DNA of 64,000 bases from VXPQ01 sp965248175 (GTDB taxonomy: Bacteria; Bacteroidota; Rhodothermia; Rhodothermales; VXPQ01): positions 1,302,001 through 1,366,000 of the forward strand of contig OZ252093.1 in the NCBI GenBank assembly GCA_965248175.1. The letters run 5' to 3'. A program made the position numbers and the translations under genes. The notes below the pieces were generated by a model that did not search any database, was not told the origin of the DNA, and was given only the letters and a program-made list of their open reading frames with translations. This document shows, piece by piece, positions 1-9,399 of the stretch. The stretch's first letter is position 1, and every line of letters starts with the position of its first letter.

Positions 1-1
1 C

Positions 2-1225
2 CGGCCGGCGGAGGTGCACGTGTATGCGGTGGGCGAAATAGGCGAAGAGCGGATGGATTTTGGCTGGATCGAAGAGGTCTCCAGTGGAGAGCGGGTGTGG
101 GACATGCGTCGCGAGAATACCGTACCTGCCGGGGGATGGGAGGTCAACCGATTGTTCGACGGGACCATTGCCCTGTCGCCCGGTCTCTACCGGACCGTTT
201 TCCAGACGGATCCGCGGCAGCACTATGGGGATTGGGTGCGGAACCCCCCTCTGGATCCGGCAGGGTGGGGTGTTTCGCTGTTTACCACCGTTCCGGAAGC
301 AGTGCGGCCGTTCGACCCCTGGGAGGATCAGGAACCATTCATCTGGATCAATCGCGTAGGGGACAGTGAACGCCATAGTGCGCGGTTTCGTGTACATGCA
401 CCGGTCCGGATCGCCGTCTATGCGCTGGGGGAAATGGGGGACGAAGACCGGTACGATTACGCAAGGATTACTGCCGGACGCCCCGAGCGAGTGCTATGGG
501 AAATGACGCCGGAGCGCTCCTTACCTGCAGGGGGCTACAACAACCGGCGCGAGTTGGCTTTTCTGAATCTACAGCCGGGCATATACACGGCGACCTATCA
601 AACGGACGATTCGCATTCGTACGCCGGGTGGTCGCATGGAGAACCCGATCATCCGGAAAGATGGGGTGTTACGCTGTTCCATGTCGATGAGTCCACGGAT
701 CCATCCGCTATCGAGGTGCTTACGGTAGACAGGGAGGCATTCATCGAAGTCCCGGAGTCGGAAGGAGATTCGGTATTTGCGGTAGCGGCGCCCACGCGGT
801 CCGCGGACCGGACACGATTTCCTGGCGAGGGAGCGCCGGGTGCTCCGCTCGTCGATCTTACCGGGCTCGGTAACAGGGAGCACCTTTCGGTCGCGTTTAC
901 GTTCGACGGGGAAGGATTCCTGCGTATTCGGGCCGTGGGGGAGATGTCGCTCAGCGAACAGTACGATTACGGCTGGATCGAACATGCGGAGACAGGGGAG
1001 ACCGTTTGGGAAATGACCTGGCAGAATACGATTCCTGCCGGCGGTGATGAGCGCAACAGGATGTTTTTTGGGACCCTCTCGCTGGCTCCGGGGGCCTATA
1101 CTGCCCATTTCAGGACCGATTTTTCGCATGCCTACGGAGATTTTGCAGACATTCCACCCAACGACCCTGAAGCCTGGGGTATCCGGGTGTTCGCATCGCG
1201 TGCGCCAGAGGAAAGTGAGCAGTAG
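2..1225 (+). CDS. Three-repeat protein of unknown function, 5' end outside window
   Basis: The reading frame is open from the first bases of the window, so the gene starts upstream; the GTG at 14 is only the first possible start inside the window. I do not recognise a named family. The visible part (about 407 residues) holds three copies of a module of roughly 95-115 residues, starting near residues 5, 130 and 300. Each carries the same landmarks: a V.A.GE(I/M) strand, a VWEM/VWDM step, PAGG followed by NR, a PG.Y turn, TD.SH.Y, then D.P..WG and a hydrophobic strand. The pattern suggests tandem beta-sandwich modules of a secreted or periplasmic protein. More repeats may lie upstream. No membrane segment or catalytic motif is visible. 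Function unknown. Confidence 0.8.
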   Translation, partial: RPAEVHVYAVGEIGEERMDFGWIEEVSSGERVWDMRRENTVPAGGWEVNRLFDGTIALSPGLYRTVFQTDPRQHYGDWVRNPPLDPAGWGVSLFTTVPEAVRPFDPWEDQEPFIWINRVGDSERHSARFRVHAPVRIAVYALGEMGDEDRYDYARITAGRPERVLWEMTPERSLPAGGYNNRRELAFLNLQPGIYTATYQTDDSHSYAGWSHGEPDHPERWGVTLFHVDESTDPSAIEVLTVDREAFIEVPESEGDSVFAVAAPTRSADRTRFPGEGAPGAPLVDLTGLGNREHLSVAFTFDGEGFLRIRAVGEMSLSEQYDYGWIEHAETGETVWEMTWQNTIPAGGDERNRMFFGTLSLAPGAYTAHFRTDFSHAYGDFADIPPNDPEAWGIRVFASRAPEESEQ

Positions 1226-1385
1226 GCAGATGCGGTCAAACTGCAACCGAATGGTTTGTATTCACCTGGGGAGGTAGCCCAAAAATGAAAAAATGGGCGC
1301 GATGCGAGGGCGTGTCCTGAAAACGGTGTAAGAGGTCATCCGTACACGTAATTTCCCAAGGAGGCAGATACGATAACCGAACGTA

Positions 1386-2090
1386 TCACCGTATGGGTAT
1401 GGTGACCCCCGCAAGAATCGAAAACGCGCGGTTTTCCCCCTGTCCGTCTTCAACGAGGACATCTTTGAAGGCAGAAAACAGACCGTAATTGTAGGCCACA
1501 TCTATCGTAAACATCACGGAAGGGATTAAAGCAATATCCATACCCGCCCCGGCATGGAATCCAATGTCCAACTTATTGGTGTCAAAGTCGGAGCCGTTGC
1601 AGGAAACAGAAATTTCTTCGCCCGAAAAACTACTGGAAAGAGTGCAATCAGTAAGTATGGACAGTTTTAGGCCAGGCATGAAATATGGCGAAAAAGTTCC
1701 AGTATTCAGGCTGTACCGAAAAAGAATGGGAAATTCCAGATAGTCGAGCTTGACATCTAAATTTATATCATATATACCTTCAAAAAACTCACCCTCCTCA
1801 AACTCTAAACGCTCGCTTACCGATACTCCCTTACGCGCATATGCGGCTCCAAACTGCATTCCGGTATTCTCATTGCCGAAAGGTACGTTCACGGCTACCC
1901 TGCCATTAAATCCTGTTAACCAAGTCTTCTTAGTGGTGGAACCAAGCTCTGCGTCGATGTCTCCGGAGAGGGTTGTCAAATTCACGCCTCCAAGAGCAGT
2001 AATACTCACTTGACCTTGTGCATACGCGCCAATGGGGACCAGGAAGGTTAACGAAAGAACAGTGGCGAGAACGCCATTTAGAGGTTTCAC
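1386..2090 (-). CDS. Outer-membrane beta-barrel protein (PorT/OMP_b-brl family)
   Basis: 234 residues with a clear N-terminal signal peptide (MKPLNG, a hydrophobic core, then cleavage near AYAQG). The rest alternates short amphipathic strands with polar turns, has the G(I/V)NL-type opening strand, and ends in a hydrophobic strand closing on a basic residue (GVTIPIR). This matches the small eight-stranded 'outer membrane protein beta-barrel domain' proteins common in Bacteroidota. Two cysteines in the central loop may form a disulphide. It stands alone between a hypothetical protein gene and an empty interval, so context does not indicate a substrate. A structural role or a narrow channel is likely; the exact function is unknown. 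Confidence 0.75.
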   Translation of the reverse strand: MKPLNGVLATVLSLTFLVPIGAYAQGQVSITALGGVNLTTLSGDIDAELGSTTKKTWLTGFNGRVAVNVPFGNENTGMQFGAAYARKGVSVSERLEFEEGEFFEGIYDINLDVKLDYLEFPILFRYSLNTGTFSPYFMPGLKLSILTDCTLSSSFSGEEISVSCNGSDFDTNKLDIGFHAGAGMDIALIPSVMFTIDVAYNYGLFSAFKDVLVEDGQGENRAFSILAGVTIPIR

Positions 2091-2494
2091 AAGGTTTCAC
2101 CGGGTTAGAGTGTGAAGTAAAAAAAAGCCCAGCCGAAGCCAAGCGTAAAGCAGCACCAATGCCAATATACCCACAGGCCCGGAGACTTTCAGGCCTTCTG
2201 GAGCCAGGGACGGCGCCGCATGTCGTTCCTCCGCGCCGCCAGCATATTGCCCTGCATTTGAAAAAGTGATCGGCCTACCGGAGGTGAGCCCAGTAGCCTG
2301 CCGGCATTCCGTCCCGGAATCCCGGCGGCAAGTGTTTGTCATCGAACACGAACACAAGTAGACATCATGGGTATCGTAACAGTAGCCTCAAGAGGCGTTG
2401 CACGTCATCCGAATCGGACGGATATTAGCGTACCGCATTGTGCTATCACGCCGTCGCATTACAGAAACGTTGGCCATCCCTTCACATTTCCTTT
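2091..2494. other. Intergenic interval between divergent genes, no supported gene
   Basis: About 400 bases separate the divergent starts of the barrel protein and the Mrp ATPase. An 86-codon reverse-strand frame (2097-2357) crosses it, but its N-terminal half has no protein-like character. I see no RNA gene, terminator or repeat. The interval presumably holds both promoters. Confidence 0.4.
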
Positions 2495-3616
2495 ATGCCC
2501 ATCTCCCCTGAAGCGGTATTGCGTGCACTATCGACCGTCGTCGTACCGGACCGCGGCAAAGATCTCCTGCGCCTGAATCTGGTGAAGGGCCTTGTTGTCG
2601 AGGACGACCGGGTAGTTTTCACGATCCTGCTGAAGGATCCGCCGGCTTCGTTTGCAGAAAACGTGGCTTCCCTGTGCCGCGAAGCTATTCGCAGGGAAAC
2701 GCGCGAGGAGGTAACGGTAGATGTCACCGTCGATTTCGAGATGATTTCCCTCGATATGCACGAAGGCGGATCTCCGAAAAGCGTACAGCCCAAGGGGGTT
2801 GTCAATTTCATTGCCGTGGCATCGGGGAAAGGGGGCGTGGGCAAGAGCACGGTAGCCGTGAATCTGGCGGGCGCACTCCGTAAAAAAGGCTATGATGTAG
2901 GTCTCGTGGACGCCGATATATACGGGCCTTCCGTGCCGATTATGTTCGGCGCCGGGGATGAAAAGCCTCGTGTCAATGAGCATCGTAAAATCATGCCCGT
3001 GGAGCGCCACGGCGTGAAACTGCTTTCGATGGGCATGATGGTGGACCCTCAAAAAGCCGTTATCTGGCGAGGGCCCATGGTTACGAACGCGATACGGCAG
3101 TTTCTCGGAGAATGTGCATGGGGCGACCTGGATTATATGATTCTGGATATGCCGCCAGGCACCGGAGATATTCAACTTACCATCGTCCAAAGCCTTGCGC
3201 TCACCGGTGCGGTGATTGTATCGACGCCGCAGCCCGTTGCCCTCGCCGATGCCCGAAAAGGCGTTGCCATGTTCGAGAATGTGCAGGTGCCGGTGCTGGG
3301 CCTTGTCGAGAATATGGCCTGGTTCACGCCGCCCGAATTGCCCGATAAAAAATATTATCTTTTTGGACGCGGGGGCGCCGCCGCGCTCAGCAGGGAATTG
3401 GACATGCCTTTGCTGGCCGAACTGCCTATCCAGGAGCGGCTGCGGGAGTCGGGCGATGAAGGAACACCCATCGTATTTGCCGAGCCGGACAGTATGTCGG
3501 CGAAACTGTTCGGAGAGCTCGCGGACCGGGTTGTACGCCAGGTCACCGTACGTAACGCCACGCAAGCCGCCACGCAAAAAGTAGAAATCCTGTACAAGGG
3601 ATCCGCACCGGCTTAG
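2495..3616 (+). CDS. apbC: Mrp/ApbC-type Fe-S cluster carrier ATPase
   Basis: A 373-residue P-loop protein that binds and transfers Fe-S clusters to apoproteins in the cytoplasm. Residues 1-95 form a MIP18/DUF59-like domain; the MRP ATPase domain follows with a deviant Walker A motif (GKGGVGKST) near residue 112, the DADIYGPS switch, and the DMPPGTGD motif of the Mrp/NBP35 family. I chose the ATG at 2495 because the MPISPEAVLRAL opening matches family N-termini; an in-frame start at 2438 would add 19 unlikely residues. The usual C-terminal CxxC metal site of some homologues is not obvious. The next gene is a NifU-type scaffold, so the two probably act together. Confidence 0.92.
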   Translation: MPISPEAVLRALSTVVVPDRGKDLLRLNLVKGLVVEDDRVVFTILLKDPPASFAENVASLCREAIRRETREEVTVDVTVDFEMISLDMHEGGSPKSVQPKGVVNFIAVASGKGGVGKSTVAVNLAGALRKKGYDVGLVDADIYGPSVPIMFGAGDEKPRVNEHRKIMPVERHGVKLLSMGMMVDPQKAVIWRGPMVTNAIRQFLGECAWGDLDYMILDMPPGTGDIQLTIVQSLALTGAVIVSTPQPVALADARKGVAMFENVQVPVLGLVENMAWFTPPELPDKKYYLFGRGGAAALSRELDMPLLAELPIQERLRESGDEGTPIVFAEPDSMSAKLFGELADRVVRQVTVRNATQAATQKVEILYKGSAPA

Positions 3617-3661
3617 CGTAGTTTGCAATACATCAGCATAGCCGATCACAGGGAAACGTAC

Positions 3662-3961
3662 ATGTCCGGAAAAAACGAGCACATCGGGCAACAGGAGTCT
3701 GTTGCAGACGCGGATAATGAACTCCGCGGCCGGATAGAGGAGGGGCTTGATATAATCCGGCCCTATTTGATGGCGGACGGGGGATCTGTGCGTCTCCTGA
3801 ACGTGACGCCGGATATGGTTGTGGAGCTGGAATTGCTGGGCGCCTGCGGCACCTGTCCCATGAGCGCCATGACGCTGCGCGCCGGTATTGAACAGGCCCT
3901 CAAACGTTCCGTGCCGCAAATCTCTCGCGTCGAGGCTGTGAACGCCCCTGCGCCCTACTGA
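3662..3961 (+). CDS. NifU C-terminal domain Fe-S scaffold protein
   Basis: About 99 residues, essentially one Nfu domain. The diagnostic CGTCPMS (CxxC) site that binds a bridging 4Fe-4S cluster is present, preceded by IRPYLMADGG and followed by the amphipathic helix MTLRAGIEQAL. The ATG at 3662 is preferred to an in-frame TTG at 3623 because the upstream residues are not conserved in this family. It lies 45 bases behind the Mrp/ApbC ATPase in the same direction, so a two-gene Fe-S delivery operon is likely. Function in cluster storage or transfer is established for the family; the specific clients are unknown. Confidence 0.9.
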   Translation: MSGKNEHIGQQESVADADNELRGRIEEGLDIIRPYLMADGGSVRLLNVTPDMVVELELLGACGTCPMSAMTLRAGIEQALKRSVPQISRVEAVNAPAPY

Positions 3962-4074
3962 GTCGGTCCGGATTCTCCCGGTTTAAAACGGCATTGTCCG
4001 CCGATTTGCACACCGTTAAGGGCTGCTGTCTCGCCGCCTTTCCGCATGGTCCGGCGCCCAAGGGCGAATCCCGC

Positions 4075-5277
4075 TTATCCTGCCCGTTCCGTTAAATATT
4101 CCGTGGCCAGATACGCCATAAAACCCGGGGCCATTCGCAGCGTCTCCTCGTCGATCGTAAACCGGGGCGTGTGGAGGCCATGCACAATATTTTTTCCTTC
4201 GTTCCGCGTTCCGAATCGGTAGAAGGCCCCGGGCGCCTCCCGCAGAAACCAGGCGAAATCCTCTGAGGCGTACCATATGTCCAGATCGACCACGTTTTCT
4301 TCGCCCACATACTTGACCGCTGCATCCCGGACAAGTTGCGCCGATTCGGGGTCGTTGCGCAGTACAGGGTAGCCTGTGGCGATGTCCACGCTGACTTGCG
4401 CGCCGTGCGCTTCCGCGGTCTTTTCCGCAACGCGGCGAATATGTTCGTGGGCCTCGAACCGCCAATCTTCATCGAGCGAGCGGAAAGAGCCTTCGAGAAC
4501 GGCTTGTGCAGGAATGACATTTGTCGCGCCGTCGGCCACGAACCGTCCGATCGTCAGTACGCTCGGTACGTCGGGGGGGCAATACCGGCTCACAACAGAT
4601 TGCAGGGCCACAAGGATGTGTGCGGCAACGAGCGTAGGGTCGGTATCCAGAAGGTGAGGCGTGGCGGCATGGCCGCCTGTTCCCTTGACGCTGATATACA
4701 CTTCGTCCGCCGAGGCCATATACTTTCCGGATCGAATCCCGATTTTTCCGGCGTCGAGGCCGGGGTGCACATGTTGTCCGAATATAGCTCCGGGCGCCGG
4801 GCCGAACGCCTCGCCGAGTACGCCTTCCTCGATCATGGGCAGGGCGCCTCCCGGGAGTTTCTCTTCGCTTGGCTGGAACAGGAAACGGATGCTGCCGGGA
4901 AGCTCCTCGCGCAGTCTGTGCAGGATGGTTGCCGTTCCGAGCAGCGAGGCCGTATGTGCGTCATGGCCGCAGGCGTGCATGACCCCGTCGTTCGCGGAGG
5001 CAAACTCGAATGTATTCTCTTCCCGGATGGGCAGGGCGTCCATGTCTGCCCGCAGTGCAAGGGCCGGTCCGGGCCTCTCGCCGTGCAGCGTGGCGACGAT
5101 GCCGGTGCGCGCCACCCCGGTTCGTACCTCGAAACCGAGTGGCTCAAGGGTGTCTGCCACCAGTTTCGCCGTTTCCCGCTCCGCGTACGCCAATTCCGGG
5201 TTCCGGTGCAGCGTACGCCGGATATCTACGATCTTCTCGAAAAGCTCATCATTCAATTTCCGTATACGTTCACGCAT
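4075..5277 (-). CDS. M20D family amidohydrolase (N-acyl amino acid / hippurate hydrolase type)
   Basis: 400 residues, normal length for M20D zinc peptidases that cleave N-acyl or N-aryl amino acids. Visible metal and catalytic motifs are ALRADMDALP, the HACGHDAHTA zinc motif, the PSEE catalytic glutamate region (FQPSEEKLPGG) and a late WYASEDFAWF segment that supplies a metal ligand. No signal peptide, so it is cytoplasmic. It follows the DUF58 gene by 9 bases on the same strand and may be co-transcribed with it, though there is no obvious functional link. Substrate cannot be told from sequence. Confidence 0.9.
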   Translation of the reverse strand: MRERIRKLNDELFEKIVDIRRTLHRNPELAYAERETAKLVADTLEPLGFEVRTGVARTGIVATLHGERPGPALALRADMDALPIREENTFEFASANDGVMHACGHDAHTASLLGTATILHRLREELPGSIRFLFQPSEEKLPGGALPMIEEGVLGEAFGPAPGAIFGQHVHPGLDAGKIGIRSGKYMASADEVYISVKGTGGHAATPHLLDTDPTLVAAHILVALQSVVSRYCPPDVPSVLTIGRFVADGATNVIPAQAVLEGSFRSLDEDWRFEAHEHIRRVAEKTAEAHGAQVSVDIATGYPVLRNDPESAQLVRDAAVKYVGEENVVDLDIWYASEDFAWFLREAPGAFYRFGTRNEGKNIVHGLHTPRFTIDEETLRMAPGFMAYLATEYLTERAG

Positions 5278-5286
5278 GAGAGGCGA

Positions 5287-6222
5287 TCAGACAAGTTTCT
5301 TTCGCTTGTTCAGGTAGGCCAGCAGAGCCGTATCGTACGATTGTTCTGTATTCAGTTCCACGAAATCGATATCGTATTCGAGGCACTGGCGGCGAAACCG
5401 CTCCCCGAAGAACTGTGCAGCCTCCCGATAGTTTTCGCGTATGTGCGCCGGTTGCAGGGAAATTTCTTCCCCGGTTTCCATGTCGCGAAAGATCATGGGC
5501 ACGTCGGGAAAGTCGAACGTGCGCTCGGTAGCGGATTCGAGCACATGAAAAACGAGGGCTTCGTGTCCGCGGTAACGCAGGTGACGCAGCGCCTTGAGCA
5601 GGTCTTCGTGGCGCCCGATGTTTTCGAAGAGATCGGTGATGACCACGACGAGGGAACGCCGCGCGATGCGTTCGGCGATCTCGCTGAGCGCATTGGCGGC
5701 GCCTGTGCGTTTTTCCGGTGCCGGATTATCGACCGTTTGTTGCAGTCTGACCAGGAGTCGCCGCAGCCAGGATGTCGTGCTTCTGGGAGACATGATGGTG
5801 CGGATTTCCTCGTCAAACGTAATCAGTCCGGTGGCGTCGCGTTGCTTGACCATGATATAGTGCAATGCAGCCGCGAGGTATGCACCGTATTCCATCTTGG
5901 AGAGAGGCGCCTGCGCTCGATAGCGCATCGATGCGGACGTGTCGAGGACCACATAGTGCCGCAGGTTGGTCTCCTCTTCGAATCGCTTGACGTAGTGCCG
6001 GTCTGTTTTTCCATAGACCTTCCAGTCCACGTATCGGGGCTCGTCGCCGGCAATGTAGGGCCGGTGTTCGGCGAACTCCACAGAGAACCCATGGTACGGG
6101 CTCTTGTGCATACCCGTAATAAATCCTTCGACAATCATTCGCGCCCGGAGCTCCATGTTCTTCAGGCGGGATACGACAACGGGGTCGAGGTACTTCAGGG
6201 TAGTGTCCTGTGCGGTGGGCAT
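5287..6222 (-). CDS. DUF58 domain protein with von Willebrand A-like fold
   Basis: 311 residues. DUF58 proteins carry a conserved DxSxS metal-ion-dependent adhesion site, seen here as LDTSASM, preceded by the family block GDEPRYVDWKVYGKTD. A second vWA strand (VVVITDLFEN) is also present. DUF58 genes usually sit next to MoxR AAA ATPases and membrane vWA proteins in chaperone-like operons; none of those is nearby here, so this copy may act alone or be separated from its partners. No membrane segment is visible. The biochemical role of the family is poorly defined. Confidence 0.88.
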   Translation of the reverse strand: MPTAQDTTLKYLDPVVVSRLKNMELRARMIVEGFITGMHKSPYHGFSVEFAEHRPYIAGDEPRYVDWKVYGKTDRHYVKRFEEETNLRHYVVLDTSASMRYRAQAPLSKMEYGAYLAAALHYIMVKQRDATGLITFDEEIRTIMSPRSTTSWLRRLLVRLQQTVDNPAPEKRTGAANALSEIAERIARRSLVVVITDLFENIGRHEDLLKALRHLRYRGHEALVFHVLESATERTFDFPDVPMIFRDMETGEEISLQPAHIRENYREAAQFFGERFRRQCLEYDIDFVELNTEQSYDTALLAYLNKRKKLV

Positions 6223-6324
6223 GGCGGGTGAAAAACAGGATAAATGGCCGGATTTACCGGCCGTTGTACCGAAGGTACGTCAGACAGATTGGAACAGGTG
6301 TTCGTTTCTCGTAATTTATACGGT

Positions 6325-6894
6325 ATGGAGTTAAGAGATCGCATCAAGGCGCAATTGATGGATGCACACGATCTGGACCGGACACTGAACCGGATGGCCC
6401 GCCAGATTGTGGAGACGATGCATCCTGAAGAGGATGCCTCCCGCCATTTCGGGTTGATAGGCATGCAGACGCGCGGCGTGTATCTGGCCCGGCGGCTCCG
6501 CGACAAGATTTTGGAGTTCGAATCCCTGACCGTTCCGATCGGCGTGCTCGACGCCACCATGTATCGGGACGATTTCCGAATCCGCTTCAAGCAGCCCGTC
6601 GTGCGCGCCACGGACATCCCGTTCGACATCACGGAGCGTCGCATCGTGCTGGTGGACGATGTGTTGTATACCGGGCGAACGGCCCGGGCGGCGTTTGATG
6701 CGCTTATGGATATCGGTCGTCCGGCCGCCGTACAGTTTCTTGTGATTGTTGATCGCGGCCTTCGGGAGCTTCCCGTATGTGCGGACTTTGTGGGCCGACA
6801 GGTACCCACGTTGCCGGGGGAAGAGGTGCGCGTACGGCTGAACGAGATAGACGACCGGGAAGGAGTATGGCTGGTGGAAACTTCGGATGAATAA
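6325..6894 (+). CDS. pyrR: PyrR: pyrimidine operon regulator / uracil phosphoribosyltransferase
   Basis: 189 residues of type I phosphoribosyltransferase fold. The PRPP-binding signature VLVDDVLYTGRT is intact near residue 112, and the N-terminal half has the PyrR pattern (IGMQTRGVYLARRL, then LDATMYRDD). The ATG at 6325 gives a typical PyrR start (MELRDRI); the open frame further upstream is not conserved. PyrR proteins convert uracil to UMP, and in many Firmicutes also bind pyr mRNA to control attenuation. pyrB starts 3 bases after the stop, so the pair forms a small pyr operon. I saw no clear anti-terminator stem upstream, so RNA-binding control is not shown here. Confidence 0.93.
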   Translation: MELRDRIKAQLMDAHDLDRTLNRMARQIVETMHPEEDASRHFGLIGMQTRGVYLARRLRDKILEFESLTVPIGVLDATMYRDDFRIRFKQPVVRATDIPFDITERRIVLVDDVLYTGRTARAAFDALMDIGRPAAVQFLVIVDRGLRELPVCADFVGRQVPTLPGEEVRVRLNEIDDREGVWLVETSDE

Positions 6895-6897
6895 CTG

Positions 6898-7872
6898 ATG
6901 CACGCACGCGAAGAAGCACGGGAGGATCGATCTGCCCCGGCGTCGTTGAGGCACCGGCATCTGCTCGGTCTTTCGACGTACGACGCAGAAGAAATACGAC
7001 ACATTCTTCATACGGCGCGGGAGTTTCGCTCGGTGCTGGATCGGCCTATTCGGCGGGTACCCACACTGCGCGGGGTCACTGTCGCGAACCTTTTTTTCGA
7101 GCCTTCCACGCGGACGCGCATTTCCTTCGAACTGGCCGAAAAACGACTGTCTGCGGACACGATAAACTTCTCCGTTTCCGGTTCGTCGGTGTCCAAGGGG
7201 GAAACGCTCAAGGACACAGCCCTCAATATCGAGGCGATGAAGGTGGACATGGTCGTGATTAGGCACTGGTCGCCAGGCGCGCCTGTTTTTCTGACGCGCT
7301 GCGTCGACTCCGTGGTAATCAATGCCGGAGACGGCGCCCATGAACATCCTACCCAGGCGCTGCTGGACCTGCTTACGCTGACGGATATCCATCCCTCTCT
7401 TGAGGGACGAAACGTTTCTATTATCGGGGATATTGCGCACAGTCGCGTTGCCCGTTCAAATATATACGGGCTGCGGGCGCTGGGCGCACACGTAACGCTG
7501 TGCGCGCCCGGCACGATGACGCCGGTAGGCATCGAGGAAATGGGCGTGCGGGTGACAGACCGTCTGGATGAAGCGCTGGAGGGTTGCGACGTGGCGATGG
7601 CGCTGCGCGTACAACTTGAACGGCAGGGAGCCATGCTTTTCCCCGGGGTACGGGAATACCATGAGCGGTTCGGTATTACCCTGGAACATATGGAACGCCA
7701 TCCCGATCTTCGCATCATGCATCCGGGGCCTGTGAACCGGGGCGTTGAACTGGCGGGCGATGTGGTAGATCACGAACGGGCCGTCATTCTGGATCAGGTT
7801 ACCAACGGCGTTGCCGTACGTATGGCTGTGCTGTATCTCCTTGCCGGCCGGGGGGCAGAGCCCACATCCTGA
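6898..7872 (+). CDS. pyrB: Aspartate carbamoyltransferase catalytic subunit
   Basis: 324 residues. Catalyses carbamoyl phosphate + aspartate to N-carbamoylaspartate, the committed step of pyrimidine synthesis. The carbamoyl-phosphate site FEPSTRTRISFE, the HPTQALLDLLT helix, the HSRVARSN segment and MHPGPVNRG are all intact. About 20 extra residues at the N-terminus are unusual; a later start is possible, but no better-placed start codon is seen. Only three bases separate it from pyrR. No regulatory pyrI chain is adjacent. A truncated RND pump frame begins immediately after the stop codon. Confidence 0.94.
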   Translation: MHAREEAREDRSAPASLRHRHLLGLSTYDAEEIRHILHTAREFRSVLDRPIRRVPTLRGVTVANLFFEPSTRTRISFELAEKRLSADTINFSVSGSSVSKGETLKDTALNIEAMKVDMVVIRHWSPGAPVFLTRCVDSVVINAGDGAHEHPTQALLDLLTLTDIHPSLEGRNVSIIGDIAHSRVARSNIYGLRALGAHVTLCAPGTMTPVGIEEMGVRVTDRLDEALEGCDVAMALRVQLERQGAMLFPGVREYHERFGITLEHMERHPDLRIMHPGPVNRGVELAGDVVDHERAVILDQVTNGVAVRMAVLYLLAGRGAEPTS

Positions 7873-9391
7873 GGCGCCCTTCCGTCAATACCATCGAAGT
7901 GTCCGTGGCCTATCCCGGCGCCCAGCCCGAGGAGGTGGAGGAGTCGATCATTGTCAAGATTGAGGAGCAGGTCGAGGCGCTGGGGGATGTCAAGGCGGTC
8001 AAGTCCTTAGCGGCCCCGGGGCTGGCATCCGTGAGGGTTGAATTGAAGACCGGCGCGGACATCGGCGAGGTCATGGACGAAGTCAAATCTGCGGTCGGGC
8101 GTATCCAGTCGTTTCCCGGCGCAGCCGAGCGCCCGCAGTTCAGGGAGATGGACAACCGCACCAGCATGATCCGTCTGATCGTCTATGGCGACATCCCCGA
8201 GCGCTCGCTGAAGGAGTTGGCCTACCAGATCGAAGACGAGTTGGGGTCCCTGTCCAACGTGTCCAACGTCGCGACCACGGGGACGAGAGACTATGAGATC
8301 TCGATCGAAGTGCCGCTCGTTCGTCTGCGCGCCCTCGGGCTGACGCTCGACGATGTCGCGGATACGGTTCGCCGCAGTTCCCTCGACCTTTCGGCCGGCA
8401 GCATCGATACGCAGGACGCCGCGGTGCGCGTCCAAACCGTCGGCCAGAGCTACGACAGCTCGACTTCGAGGAGATCGTCGTCATCGCCCGGAAAGACGGC
8501 ACGGTTGTGCGCCTCGGAGATATCGCCGATGTGCGCGATGCCTTCCAGAATACAGACCTGATCCTCCGGCACCAGGGTCTGCCGGCGCTCTTCGTGGAGG
8601 TCTACCGGGCCGAGGGCGAGCAGGTGATGGATGTTGCGGAAGCCGTACACGAGCACACGGCAAACGTGATTGTCCCGTTCCTGCCTGATGGTGTCGGGAT
8701 CACCATCTGGAACGACGACTCCCAGACCTACTTTGAGCGGGTCGACATCCTGGTCCGAAACGGTCTTCCGGGAATCCTTCTGGTGTTCATCGCGCTGGCC
8801 CTGTTTCTCGAGATACGGCTCGCACTGTGGGTCGTCGTCGGCCTGATCACCTCGGGCATCGGGGCCTTGGCCGTAATGCTGTCGCTCGACCTCGCGATCA
8901 ACACCATTTCACTGTTCGCGTTCGTTCTGGCTATCGGCATCATCGTCGACGACGCCATTGTCGTGGCCGAGCACATCCACTACGAACGCAAGCGGGGCGT
9001 GCCGGGACTTGTCGCGGCGATCCGGGGCACGCGACGGATCAAGAAGGCGTTGATCTTCGCGGTGCTCACTTCGGTGGCGGCGTTCACGCCCCTGCTCTTC
9101 ATTCCCGGGGGAAACGGAGAAGTATGGGCCGCATTGCCGGTGATCATCATCGGCATGCTTCTGATCTCGCTGACCGAATCGCTCCTGATACTGCCGAACC
9201 ACCTGTCCCACTTGCATGGACCGGAGTGGGCGCCGGCCAACATGGCGGATCGGTTTTTCTCGAGCATCCGAGACTCCGTGGATCGAGGGCTGAACAGATT
9301 TCTGGCTGGCCCCATGGATCGAGCGCTGCGCTTCGCGACGAATCACCCCGCCGTCGTGTTGGCGGGTTCTGGAGCGCCTGGATCGGGATAG
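7873..9391 (+). pseudogene. Truncated, frameshifted RND (AcrB/HAE1-type) efflux pump remnant
   Basis: Homology to the porter domain of an RND transporter (PSVNTIEVSVAYPGAQPEEV) begins within a few codons of the pyrB stop, so the first transmembrane segment and start are missing. The first frame runs to about 8460, then continues in another frame from about 8455 as RLGDIADVRDAF and onward into the transmembrane block (VDDAIVVAEHIHYERKRG; FAVLTSVAAFTPLLFIPGG). The protein stops at 9391 after about 480 of roughly 1,000 expected residues. N-terminal loss, an internal frameshift and loss of the whole second half mean it cannot make a pump. No periplasmic adaptor or outer-membrane channel gene is adjacent. 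Confidence 0.85.
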
Positions 9392-9399
9392 GTCTCGCC

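Noticed and set aside
2097..2357. 86-codon reverse frame with a hydrophobic C-terminus
   Set aside because: The N-terminal half is rich in Cys/Arg/Gly without protein-like pattern, and no start signal is seen; only the last 25 residues look membrane-like.
2528..3919. Long reverse frame opposite the Mrp and NifU-type genes
   Set aside because: Antisense shadow of two clearly conserved Fe-S genes; His/Arg-rich composition typical of a GC-rich shadow.
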